Of a stretch of DNA of 64,000 nt, positions 16,899 to 23,289 are shown one piece after another. The first letter of the stretch is position 1. Each line of letters opens with the position of its first letter. Under the pieces are notes generated by a model. That model saw only the letters and a list, made by a program, of their open reading frames with translations, did not search any database and was not told the DNA's origin. The position numbers and the translations under genes were made by a program. Source of the DNA: Calditrichia bacterium (GTDB lineage: Bacteria > Calditrichota > Calditrichia > Calditrichales > J004). The stretch covers positions 1-64,000 of the forward strand of contig JACKAO010000007.1 in the NCBI GenBank assembly GCA_020635035.1, written 5' to 3'.

Positions 16899-16921
16899 AA
16901 AAGTCTCACGGTGAGACTTTT
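16899..16921 (+). terminator. Hairpin terminator
   Basis: AAAAGTCTCAC and GTGAGACTTTT pair perfectly around a single G, with the U-run formed by the 3' arm. It lies directly after the 61-aa zinc-ribbon gene and is symmetrical, so it could work in both directions. Confidence 0.6.
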
Positions 16922-16967
16922 AGACCAACATACATTTTTTTTACCATCAAAACCCAAGGAGCCTGCC

Positions 16968-17381
16968 ATGTTCATCTGCTGCCAGTGCGGTAACAGCCAT
17001 TATTTCACCAGCGATGTGGCCATCAGCAAAACGGTGTCTCCCTCCGTGGGAATGCTGAAGATCGACAACCTGCGCTTCGCCGACCGGGACCTGTCCGAAC
17101 AGCAGCTGCGTGACGGCCTGCAGGAAAACATTGAAAACCTGAAAAAGCTGAAAGCCGCCGAGCTGTTCTATGATCCGGGGCGTCAGCGCTATTATTCCGA
17201 ATACCTGTCCTGTGCCCGCTGCGGCAGTGACCAGGTCATAAAGCCTGCCGATCCCTGGAATGCATCATCATCTTACACAAGCATCAGCGCTGAGCTGACA
17301 GCCAATCGTCTAACATACCTGCAACTTATCAAGGAGAAGAATCATGCAGATAACCTGCCCGTCCTGTGGCGACCAGACTGA
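16968..17381 (+). CDS. Zinc-ribbon protein, element family member 3 (137 aa)
   Basis: Start at ATG 16968 (CAAGGAG 7 bp upstream) rather than an earlier in-frame start that would lie in the terminator. N-terminal knuckle MFICCQCGNSHYFTSDVAIS, then a charged helical middle (LSEQQLRDGLQENIENLKKL), then CARCGSDQV. This makes one four-cysteine site spanning about 90 residues. The last about 12 codons overlap the next gene in another frame. Unknown function. Confidence 0.65.
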   Translation: MFICCQCGNSHYFTSDVAISKTVSPSVGMLKIDNLRFADRDLSEQQLRDGLQENIENLKKLKAAELFYDPGRQRYYSEYLSCARCGSDQVIKPADPWNASSSYTSISAELTANRLTYLQLIKEKNHADNLPVLWRPD

Positions 17382-17613
17382 GTTCCTGCTGTCGATGTAT
17401 GTACGCGTGACCTTCCGTATCAGTGATGAAGGCACGGTGCAGATCCTGCATCTGAAACCACTGGAAAGCCTGGAAGAGAAACTGGCTGCCCATGGCAATG
17501 AAGCCAGCTACCTGCACTGTGCCCAATGCGGCTGTGAAGCACAGATCGATTTCAATGAATATGAAACGCTGACCGAGCACAAGAAGCTGCAGCAGGCGCT
17601 GAAGGACCTGTGA
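17344..17613 (+). CDS. Zinc-ribbon protein, element family member 4 (89 aa)
   Basis: ATG 17344 has AAGGAG 8 bp upstream, within the 3' end of the previous gene. The N-terminal CPSCGDQTEFLLSMYVRVTF and later CAQCGCEAQIDF give the same two-CxxC layout as its three paralogues; between them lies a helix-rich segment (LESLEEKLAAHG). The C-terminal helix is basic and charged (EHKKLQQALKDL). It is one base apart from the next gene, so they are probably translated together. Confidence 0.7.
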   Translation: MQITCPSCGDQTEFLLSMYVRVTFRISDEGTVQILHLKPLESLEEKLAAHGNEASYLHCAQCGCEAQIDFNEYETLTEHKKLQQALKDL

Positions 17614-17614
17614 T

Positions 17615-18454
17615 ATGGACAGCTATAAAAGTGTTCTGCAGGAACATATCAAAGAAGCGCTTAATGACTGGATCAGTGATCTGAAAGAGAAACAGCCCGA
17701 GCTGCTGTTAACCCGCCAGTGGCAGCTGCTTTTTCCCAAAGGTTTTACACCCGGGCAGAATATCATCCCGGTGGTCAGCGGTTCCCGCCAGGGACGTCAT
17801 CTGGTGGCGGAAGTGCTGTTTGTGCTGCCGGATAACCTGGAGCTGGATCTGCAGGCAGTGGAGCTGCTGCTGAAGAATGAACCGTACAAAACAGCTAAGA
17901 AGAAGCAGAGTCCTAAAAGTCTGCCTTTTGACCAGGCATTGGATACGCTGGATGCCATGATCAGCGGTATCAACCGTTTTTTAAGTGATATACAGATTTT
18001 CCCGAATCCCACCCCGACACCTTCACTAAAACTCCCCCCATCACCATCTGCCATGGAGCCTGTTAAGACAGTAAATATCAAACAGATGCATCCATGGCAG
18101 GATGTCCCGCCTGCTGCTATAAGAGAACAGTTTTTGAATAACGACAATCTGCCGGACTGGTTTCAGACCATAACAGATAGTACTGTCAAAGGTCGTCTGT
18201 TAGACAGCATGGTGCAGGCTTTTGTGCATTACCGTCAGCACAATCCGACCCTGAGCATAAAGGAGTTTATCCGCCTGTACAGTGAGAAGCTGCTCAAACA
18301 GGAGAAGCTCTATCCCTATTGTCCTTACAAGGCTAAGGCCGTTAAGTTGAATGATGAAGGGCATTGTCTGGAAAGCTACTGTTCGAAGAAGCCGTTCCGG
18401 GAAGTTTGTCCGGTGGCGGGTTATAAGTTTGGTAAGGTTCCTGAGAGTCTATAA
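17615..18454 (+). CDS. 279-aa hypothetical with Cys-rich C-terminus and QxxLxF motif
   Basis: Three parts are visible: a helical N-terminal half, a proline-rich linker (FPNPTPTPSLKLPPSPS, about residues 129-145), and a C-terminal domain ending in a Cys cluster (CPYK, CLESYC, VCPVAG) that probably binds zinc. Residues 35-40 read QWQLLF, which fits the beta-clamp-binding consensus QxxLxF; the element's own clamp gene is next downstream. I do not recognise the family. It could be a clamp-interacting replication or repair factor. Confidence 0.55.
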   Translation: MDSYKSVLQEHIKEALNDWISDLKEKQPELLLTRQWQLLFPKGFTPGQNIIPVVSGSRQGRHLVAEVLFVLPDNLELDLQAVELLLKNEPYKTAKKKQSPKSLPFDQALDTLDAMISGINRFLSDIQIFPNPTPTPSLKLPPSPSAMEPVKTVNIKQMHPWQDVPPAAIREQFLNNDNLPDWFQTITDSTVKGRLLDSMVQAFVHYRQHNPTLSIKEFIRLYSEKLLKQEKLYPYCPYKAKAVKLNDEGHCLESYCSKKPFREVCPVAGYKFGKVPESL

Positions 18455-18624
18455 ATAAGCAAGGTGTGTATTTAATTTATCGCAACGAGTTTCATGTCGA
18501 ATATCTGTTGTGTTCAACAAGCCCTCATACATTCATGATCATTATTTATAATGGTTGCGGATTTTTCTTTTTAACCCACCTGTAAAACAAATCCAAAAAC
18601 ATAATAACCCAAGGAGAACCCCCA
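18455..18624 (+). promoter_or_regulatory. Leader region of the clamp operon
   Basis: 170 bp separates the preceding gene from dnaN. It contains TATAAT at about 18544-18549 but no clear -35 at normal spacing, and a short inverted repeat CATTAT-TT-ATAATG around it. It ends in CCCAAGGAGAACCCCC before the ATG, close to the leader of the zinc-ribbon gene at 16968 (CCCAAGGAGCCTGCC). Confidence 0.4.
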
Positions 18625-19680
18625 ATGCTGCATAGCCTGTATGCTTTTATGGAGCTGGCCGAACGGGTCATCCCCTCCAAACCCGCCGTCGATGTGCTGC
18701 AGAATGTCTGTGTCAAAGACGGCTTCCTGCTGGCCACAGACCTGAATACCTTTGTGCGCATGCCGGTCAGCTGCACAGAGAACTTCCTGCTGCCGGCCAG
18801 GCTTCTGAAGAAAGTGCTGACCCATAAACCCAGACAGCTGAAAGTCGCTGTCAGCGGTGAGCGGGTCAGTGTCAGCTATGATAAACAGAAGCTGAGCTTC
18901 CCGGCAGCTGATGTGCAGGAGTTTCCGGCCTTTCCGTCTGAAACATTTAAACATGCCGCCATGTGGCAGCCGGACATCTTTAAGCAGCTGGCAGCGATGA
19001 CCGTCTTTGCTTCAACCGATCCCTACCGCCCGGCATTGAACAGTGTCTGTGTCATGCAGGATGAAACACTCTCCGCTGTGGCTACCAGCGGCCATATCCT
19101 GCAGTGGCAGAAGAATCTGGATCCTGCATGTACGTGTGATCTTAAAACAGCCTTTACGGTGCTGATCCCGGCGCTGGCTGTCAAGCAGATTCACAAGGCC
19201 GTGCACAGCCGTGTCTATATCTCGCTGTCAGAGAACTTTCTGCACTTACAGCTGGCCGGTAACCTGGAAGTGGCGGTGCGGCTGGTCAAGGAAGAGTATG
19301 TGGCCTTTGAGCGGGTTATCCCAAAGCAGTTCACACAGCGTCTTGTGCTTGAGCGTGATCTTTTATCCGGTTCAGTCAAAAAGCTGAAGGCCATGGCTCC
19401 GTTGATCAGCAGCCGCTGCAGTCTCACGGTGGGAAAAAATATGTTGCTCTGTGCTTTAAGCGATCTGACCAATAGTATAGAGTACTCTGTTGAAATGCCT
19501 GTTGAATCGGACGTATCATTTTCAACAAATCTGGACTTGTCTCTGCTGGACACAGTCATCCACACTCTGCCCAGGGGAGAGATCAGCTGGCAGTTCTCCG
19601 CGGCAGAGCAGCCGTCGCTCTTTTGTGCTGCCGACACCCTTAACCTGATCATGCCCATCCGTATGGAGAAAAACCTATGA
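18625..19680 (+). CDS. dnaN: Element-encoded DNA polymerase III beta sliding clamp (DnaN)
   Basis: 351 aa, close to the usual 366-380. Landmarks in order: LATDLNTFVRMPV (domain 1), FPAADVQEFPAFP, RPALNSVCV then LSAVATSGHIL (domain 2, compare E. coli LRTVATDGHRL), YVAFERVIPK (compare FPDYRRVLPK), and the C-terminal MPIRM (compare MPMRL) that lines the partner-binding pocket. The clamp encircles DNA and tethers polymerase. It is highly diverged and lies in the middle of an integrative element, not next to dnaA. It overlaps the next gene by 4 bp. A role in element replication is inferred; resistance to clamp-targeting antibiotics is an alternative. Confidence 0.85.
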   Translation: MLHSLYAFMELAERVIPSKPAVDVLQNVCVKDGFLLATDLNTFVRMPVSCTENFLLPARLLKKVLTHKPRQLKVAVSGERVSVSYDKQKLSFPAADVQEFPAFPSETFKHAAMWQPDIFKQLAAMTVFASTDPYRPALNSVCVMQDETLSAVATSGHILQWQKNLDPACTCDLKTAFTVLIPALAVKQIHKAVHSRVYISLSENFLHLQLAGNLEVAVRLVKEEYVAFERVIPKQFTQRLVLERDLLSGSVKKLKAMAPLISSRCSLTVGKNMLLCALSDLTNSIEYSVEMPVESDVSFSTNLDLSLLDTVIHTLPRGEISWQFSAAEQPSLFCAADTLNLIMPIRMEKNL

Positions 19681-20510
19681 ATAAAAATGTTATCATCAAC
19701 CGTTCCGAGCGTATCGCCGATGCCATGGAAGACTTCCGTCTGAGCAGCCTGGAAGCGCAGAAGAACTATACCGCCAGTTCCATCCGCCTGGCCCGGCAGG
19801 CAGGAACGGATAAGCCGCTGCTGTTCTACACGCAGGAGCTGACCCGTAACTTTAAGGATCCTGCTGATCCTTTCCGCCAGCAGCAGATCATCCGTGTCTT
19901 TACACCTTCCAACTTCACAGCGGTCTCCGACAGCACGCTGGAGAAGAAGTTCAAAGACACCTTGCTGGCACACAAGCCGCAGATCGAAACCTACAACCCC
20001 TTGTCGGATATCCACTCACAGGAGATGAACCTGTTTATCGATGAGCCCACGGCACAGTTTATCGAAGACATCGGTATCAGCATCAGCGGTCTGTCGGAAG
20101 ACTTTGCCTCGCTGGAGTCGGTCCCGGCCACACCGTTTATGGATGATGTGGCCAAAGGGGCCGCCGAACTGAAGAAGGAGCTGCGGGCGCTCAATGCCCG
20201 GCTGCTGTTGCTCAGGGAAGAGATGGTCACCCATTTTGATCAGCATCTCGATCCGGCCAAAGTATCCGACGATGTCTTCTCTGCAGCGCTGGCTGTTGAA
20301 ACCCTGCCGTCGGCTTATATTCAAAGCTACCTGTCGCTGAAGGAGCAGAAGGACATGCTTGTTTCTAAGCTGTCGCAGATTTCTTCGCTGATCTTTCAGG
20401 AGACACGCAGCCGTATCACTTTACCATCGACACTGGAGAATGTATATGAAGACATTTCAGCTGGAAGCGCTTTACTTCCAGATCTATCAGAAAGTACTCA
20501 GGCTCAATGA
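19677..20510 (+). CDS. Coiled-coil hypothetical protein in the clamp operon
   Basis: The start overlaps the dnaN stop (ATGA), implying coupling. 277 residues with a long helical segment (about 155-190, ELKKELRALNARLLLLREEM) and another (SLKEQKDMLVSKLSQISSLI). It is acidic overall, with no cysteine pairs, signal peptide or membrane segment. Family not recognised. Its tight link to the clamp suggests a partner or loader-like accessory, but no Walker motif is present, so it is not a clamp-loader ATPase. Confidence 0.6.
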   Translation: MNKNVIINRSERIADAMEDFRLSSLEAQKNYTASSIRLARQAGTDKPLLFYTQELTRNFKDPADPFRQQQIIRVFTPSNFTAVSDSTLEKKFKDTLLAHKPQIETYNPLSDIHSQEMNLFIDEPTAQFIEDIGISISGLSEDFASLESVPATPFMDDVAKGAAELKKELRALNARLLLLREEMVTHFDQHLDPAKVSDDVFSAALAVETLPSAYIQSYLSLKEQKDMLVSKLSQISSLIFQETRSRITLPSTLENVYEDISAGSALLPDLSESTQAQ

Positions 20511-20733
20511 CAGCCTGGGTGATGAAGCCATGACCCGGGATCAGCTGCGTGAAGTATGCACGTCGATCTTTATCGCCAGCACGCAGCGTGGTATCTATGC
20601 CCCGGTGATGGCCAATGGTTTCCTGGATTCCATAGCCCTGCTGCTCAGTCAGACGCAGGAGCGCAGCATCCAGGAACGTATCTACCGTGAAGTAAAAAAG
20701 ATTCTTGAACCAGCCACCAGCCTAAAGGAGTAG
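20446..20733 (+). CDS. 95-aa helical hypothetical protein
   Basis: ATG 20446 is preferred over ATG 20440 because GGAG is 8 bp upstream of the former and too close to the latter. It overlaps the previous gene by 65 bp in another frame. The product is all-helical (LEALYFQIYQKVLRLNDSL, SIALLLSQTQERSIQERIYREV) and without known motifs. Only two bases separate it from the FmdB-like gene, so the unit continues. Confidence 0.55.
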   Translation: MKTFQLEALYFQIYQKVLRLNDSLGDEAMTRDQLREVCTSIFIASTQRGIYAPVMANGFLDSIALLLSQTQERSIQERIYREVKKILEPATSLKE

Positions 20734-20735
20734 CT

Positions 20736-20933
20736 ATGCCTGTTTACCTGTATATCTGTCCGCTCTGTCAGCAGCAGTGTGAAGAGCTGCAGAACTTTAA
20801 TGATCCGCCGCCGCATTGTGACAGCTGTGGTGCTTTGATGGTACGGCAGATGTCATCGCCGTCCGTCATATTCAAAGGAAATGGTTTTCACTGCACCGAC
20901 TACAGCCGTCATAAACGGCGGAGCGGCCTATGA
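20736..20933 (+). CDS. FmdB-like zinc ribbon
   Basis: 65 aa beginning MPVYLYICPLCQQQCEELQN, then HCDSCGALMVRQMSSPSVIF and FKGNGFHCTDY. This is the FmdB/CxxC_CXXC_SSSS pattern: two CxxC knuckles, then a (M)SSP and FKGxGF(Y/H)xTDY tail. FmdB proteins are small putative regulators. Its stop overlaps the next start (ATGA). It is distinct from the four-member ribbon family upstream. Confidence 0.7.
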   Translation: MPVYLYICPLCQQQCEELQNFNDPPPHCDSCGALMVRQMSSPSVIFKGNGFHCTDYSRHKRRSGL

Positions 20934-21073
20934 GCAAGTACCAGTGGCCGGCATCGGCCCTTGATCCCTATGAGATGCAGCTGCTGTACAGGGAGAAGCA
21001 GCGCAGCGGCAAGTCGATCACGCTGCTGATCCGTGAAGCGGTGCTCAAAGCCTATGATTCACATAAACAATAA
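20930..21073 (+). CDS. 47-aa ribbon-helix-helix-like protein
   Basis: The start overlaps the upstream stop (ATGA). The product is MSKYQWPASALDPYEMQLLY then REKQRSGKSITLLIREAVLKAY and a short tail. The (S/T)-(I/L)-x-x-L-I-R-E-A-(V/L) second helix is what RHH repressors of plasmids show, though the leading strand is unusual. A DNA-binding regulator of the element is plausible. Confidence 0.5.
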   Translation: MSKYQWPASALDPYEMQLLYREKQRSGKSITLLIREAVLKAYDSHKQ

Positions 21074-21098
21074 ATATTTATTAAAGGAGAAATCTCTC

Positions 21099-21527
21099 AT
21101 GAAGCATTTTTTATTTATTCTGATACTTATTCCCATCTTTTCTTTTTCACAGGTGCCGGTATCTGTCAAAGCTATTCCGCAGGCCAACACATCTATCAGC
21201 CGTGATTTAGCCACACAGCTCAAAAAGGAGCTGGCAGCAGAGCCGGAATTTTCGATTGTCTCTCCGGGTTCTGCCATGGCCCTGGAGCTGGAGATTCTGT
21301 CAGTCTCCTGTGAGAACACGCCGATGGCGGTTTACACGGTCTCCTGGTATGTCAACTGGACTGCTAACCCTTATTTCATTCGTGAGTATCTGGTCTCGGA
21401 TGTGGGTTATGTCGGTTCGCAGAAGGTCGCTGTCAGCGCTGCCCGGCTCAAGCAACGGACGCTGAAGCTGCTGGGGTTGTACCGGGAGGCGCTGATGCGC
21501 ATGGTGCAGTTTGAAAAGGGGAAGTAA
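21099..21527 (+). CDS. Secreted hypothetical protein, 142 aa
   Basis: Start at ATG 21099 with AAAGGAGA 7 bp upstream; the longer frame to 21033 lacks one. A signal peptide (MKHFLFILILIPIFSFSQ, likely cleaved after FSFSQ) leads a small mature domain with VPVSVKAIPQANTSISRDLATQLKK. This resembles periplasmic proteins that estimate oxidative or metal status only loosely, and I assign no family. It has a single cysteine, so no disulfide. It is the last gene before the integrase. Confidence 0.6.
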   Translation: MKHFLFILILIPIFSFSQVPVSVKAIPQANTSISRDLATQLKKELAAEPEFSIVSPGSAMALELEILSVSCENTPMAVYTVSWYVNWTANPYFIREYLVSDVGYVGSQKVAVSAARLKQRTLKLLGLYREALMRMVQFEKGK

Positions 21528-21584
21528 TTAATAAAAAAGTGCCTTGTAATTTGAAACAGGTCATCTCTTATAGTTATATTTCTC

Positions 21585-21601
21585 AAGTATAAACCATACT
21601 T
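21585..21601. promoter_or_regulatory. Inverted repeat upstream of the integrase
   Basis: AAGTAT-AAACC-ATACTT is a perfect 6-bp inverted repeat overlapping the region just before the AAAGGAG of the integrase. It is a candidate operator; no convincing -35/-10 pair could be fixed. Confidence 0.4.
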
Positions 21602-21613
21602 AAAGGAGTAAGA

Positions 21614-22621
21614 TTGGCTTCAATAAAGAAAGAAGGAAAGTACTATAAGGTATACTTTCGGGTTGGGAATAAGCAGTTCAAGCGTTCAACCCGAACATCT
21701 TCCAAACAACAGGCTGAAAAAATAAAGATTCAGATTGAAAATGATATCTCAGCCGGATTGTTTAGTATCCCTAAATATTCACCCCATCTGCAGAAAGGGC
21801 TTGAAGAGTTTGTGAAAGAAGCAATTGAATTTTCTGAAACCACAAAAGCAAAGAAAACGGCGGAACGCGAAAGCAGAGTTTTAAGAAATTTTGTGAATTA
21901 TATGGGAGATATACCTTTATCTTCTATTAATGTTAAGAAAATTGAGGGATATAAGTATTATTTAAAGAATGAAAGGATGTTTAAATCTTCAGGAGTAAAT
22001 ATAGAATTAAGGCATTTATCAGCGGCCTTTTCATTAGCAGTGAAATATGAATATATTGCAAAAAATCCTTTCAAAGATGTTGATAAATTAAAAGTTCCTC
22101 AAAAACAGCCAAAATATTTAACTAAACAACAGGCAGAGATGCTTTTGAATTCAATAAAAGATGATCCAATTTATCATCAAATATTTTTATCTCTATGCAC
22201 AGGTGCGCGTGCTTCAGAAGTTGTTAACTTGGAGTGGAAAGACATAGATTTAAATAATAAAACTCTTAAGATATTTGGAAAAGGATCAAAAGAAAGAACA
22301 GTGCCTATCCCAAAAATACTTGAAGACTTTCTGGTTCTTGAAAGAAATAAAACAGGAAAAGTATGCAGGAAAGACATACCAGCAAATCAGTTATCAAAAG
22401 ATTTTAGGAAATGTGCTGATCGTGTTGGACTCAATCGTTTCACGTTTCATAATTTACGGGATACGTATGCATCCTGGCTGGTTCAAAAAGGTGTTAATAT
22501 TTTAGTTATTAAAGAATTACTTGGTCATGGAGACATAAGTTCAACATTATTATATGCGCATTTAGCCCCAGATAATAAATTTGAAGCAGTGAAGGCTATC
22601 GACAATATGTTAGACAAATAA
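21614..22621 (+). CDS. Tyrosine recombinase (integrase)
   Basis: 335 aa from TTG 21614 with AAAGGAG 6 bp upstream. An N-terminal arm-binding segment and core-binding SAM-like domain (about residues 60-155) precede the catalytic domain. All six catalytic positions are seen: R199 (TGARASE), K224, H279-x2-R282 (FHNLRDT), H305 (LLGHGD) and Y314 (LLYAHL). It catalyses site-specific integration and excision. It is AT-rich, unlike the module just before it, and lies beside tRNA-Leu, its presumed target. Confidence 0.9.
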   Translation: MASIKKEGKYYKVYFRVGNKQFKRSTRTSSKQQAEKIKIQIENDISAGLFSIPKYSPHLQKGLEEFVKEAIEFSETTKAKKTAERESRVLRNFVNYMGDIPLSSINVKKIEGYKYYLKNERMFKSSGVNIELRHLSAAFSLAVKYEYIAKNPFKDVDKLKVPQKQPKYLTKQQAEMLLNSIKDDPIYHQIFLSLCTGARASEVVNLEWKDIDLNNKTLKIFGKGSKERTVPIPKILEDFLVLERNKTGKVCRKDIPANQLSKDFRKCADRVGLNRFTFHNLRDTYASWLVQKGVNILVIKELLGHGDISSTLLYAHLAPDNKFEAVKAIDNMLDK

Positions 22622-22623
22622 TA

Positions 22624-22645
22624 ATGTTACCACTATGTTACCACT
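22624..22645 (+). repeat. Tandem 11-bp direct repeat next to the integrase
   Basis: ATGTTACCACT occurs twice without a gap, two bases after the integrase stop. Paired direct repeats at this position often are recombinase or excisionase arm sites. No copy was found by eye at the left side. Confidence 0.55.
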
Positions 22646-22650
22646 ACCAT

Positions 22651-22696
22651 AAAAAAAGGCTTTACCGGTAATCTCTAAAAAAACCTGTAAAGCCTT
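22651..22696 (-). terminator. Terminator of the tRNA operon
   Basis: AAGGCTTTACCGGT and ACCTGTAAAGCCTT pair with one mismatch around a 13-nt loop. On the minus strand the stem is followed by TTTTTTT. It lies 8 bp beyond tRNA-Leu. With A-rich flanks on both sides it may also stop integrase transcription. Confidence 0.75.
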
Positions 22697-22704
22697 GATA
22701 TGTC

Positions 22705-22793
22705 TGGTACCGAGGGCCGGACTTGAACCGGCACGGGATTTAACTCCCGAGGGATTTTAAGTCCCTTGTGTCTACCAATTCCACCACCTCGGC
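22705..22793 (-). tRNA. tRNA-Leu (anticodon UAA)
   Basis: It folds as a class II tRNA: acceptor GCCGAGG with CCTCGGT, long variable arm (CGGGAGTTAAATCCCG), T arm GCCGGTTCAAGTCCGGC, and anticodon loop CTTAAAA. CCA is encoded. Its 3' end faces the integrase and is the probable attachment site. It is the last gene of a Gly-Cys-Leu cluster. Confidence 0.95.
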
Positions 22794-22812
22794 ACAAAGT
22801 CTTGTTTTTTTG

Positions 22813-22885
22813 AGGCGACGGTCGGATTCGAACCGACGAATAAAGGTTTTGCAGACCTCTCCCTTAACCACTTGGGTACGTCGCC
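22813..22885 (-). tRNA. tRNA-Cys (anticodon GCA)
   Basis: Acceptor GGCGACG pairs with CGTCGCC; the discriminator is U, as expected for Cys. The anticodon loop CTGCAAA sits on a GAGGT/ACCTT stem with one wobble, and the T arm is GTCGGTTCGAATCCGAC. CCA is not encoded. Confidence 0.92.
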
Positions 22886-22928
22886 GTATAGTATATGCAA
22901 ACCGAACTGACCGCCCTAAAATAAAAAG

Positions 22929-23002
22929 AGCGAGAGACGGGATTCGAACCCGCGACCCCAACCTTGGCAAGGTTGTGCTCTAGCCAGCTGAGCTACTCTC
23001 GC
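22929..23002 (-). tRNA. tRNA-Gly (anticodon GCC)
   Basis: Acceptor GCGAGAG pairs with CTCTCGC; anticodon stem CAACC/GGTTG with loop TTGCCAA; T arm GCGGGTTCGAATCCCGT. CCA is not encoded. It is the first gene of the minus-strand tRNA cluster. Confidence 0.95.
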
Positions 23003-23075
23003 TTAATTTCATCATTTTCTGTTTCGTTGATGAGCGGAGAATATACATACCCTTTAAATATCTGTCAACTGATTT

Positions 23076-23216
23076 TTATTCTCTTTCACGATTTTTTATT
23101 TTTTTAATGAGCTGGTTTCTTTTATCTGCAGCTTTCTTTGCCTGTTTACCTGAAATATAATATATCAAGATAAACAGAATTATCAGAAAGAGTAGTATAA
23201 TTTTAAAAATTGTCAT
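23076..23216 (-). CDS. Possible small membrane protein, 46 aa
   Basis: The minus-strand frame reads MTIFKIILLFLIILFILIYY followed by a lysine-rich tail (GKQAKKAADKRNQLIKKIKN). A single N-terminal transmembrane helix plus a basic cytoplasmic tail is a common small-protein design. No clear ribosome-binding site is visible, so it may be spurious. It lies between the tRNAs and manA. Confidence 0.45.
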   Translation of the reverse strand: MTIFKIILLFLIILFILIYYISGKQAKKAADKRNQLIKKIKNRERE

Positions 23217-23289
23217 AATCTAAAATGCTTAATTAACAGTTAAAATTTAATATCTTCAAAATGCTTAAACAAGTAATCAACATATGAGT

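Larger units (their letters stand above)
7412..22704. mobile_element. Integrative element at tRNA-Leu (left end approximate)
   Basis: The right end is defined by a tyrosine recombinase gene whose 3' end lies 83 bp from the 3' end of tRNA-Leu(UAA), the classic layout for tRNA-integrated elements. Membership of the left genes is inferred from element-type functions (excisionase-like HTH, primase, RepA-like ATPase) and from an upstream block shared by two of their operons. The element carries its own beta clamp but no recognised conjugation or virion genes. The left attachment site was not found; the left boundary at about 7.4 kb is where minus-strand small genes begin. Confidence 0.6.

Noticed and set aside
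19215..20015. 266-codon minus-strand frame opposite dnaN
   Set aside because: It runs antisense to the clamp gene in G+C-rich DNA where spurious frames are common; it has no ribosome-binding site and low-complexity, non-protein-like composition.
20711..20725. CTTGAACCAGCCACC as a possible tRNA-Leu att copy
   Set aside because: Only a short partial match to the T arm and inside a coding gene with the wrong context; not an attachment site.
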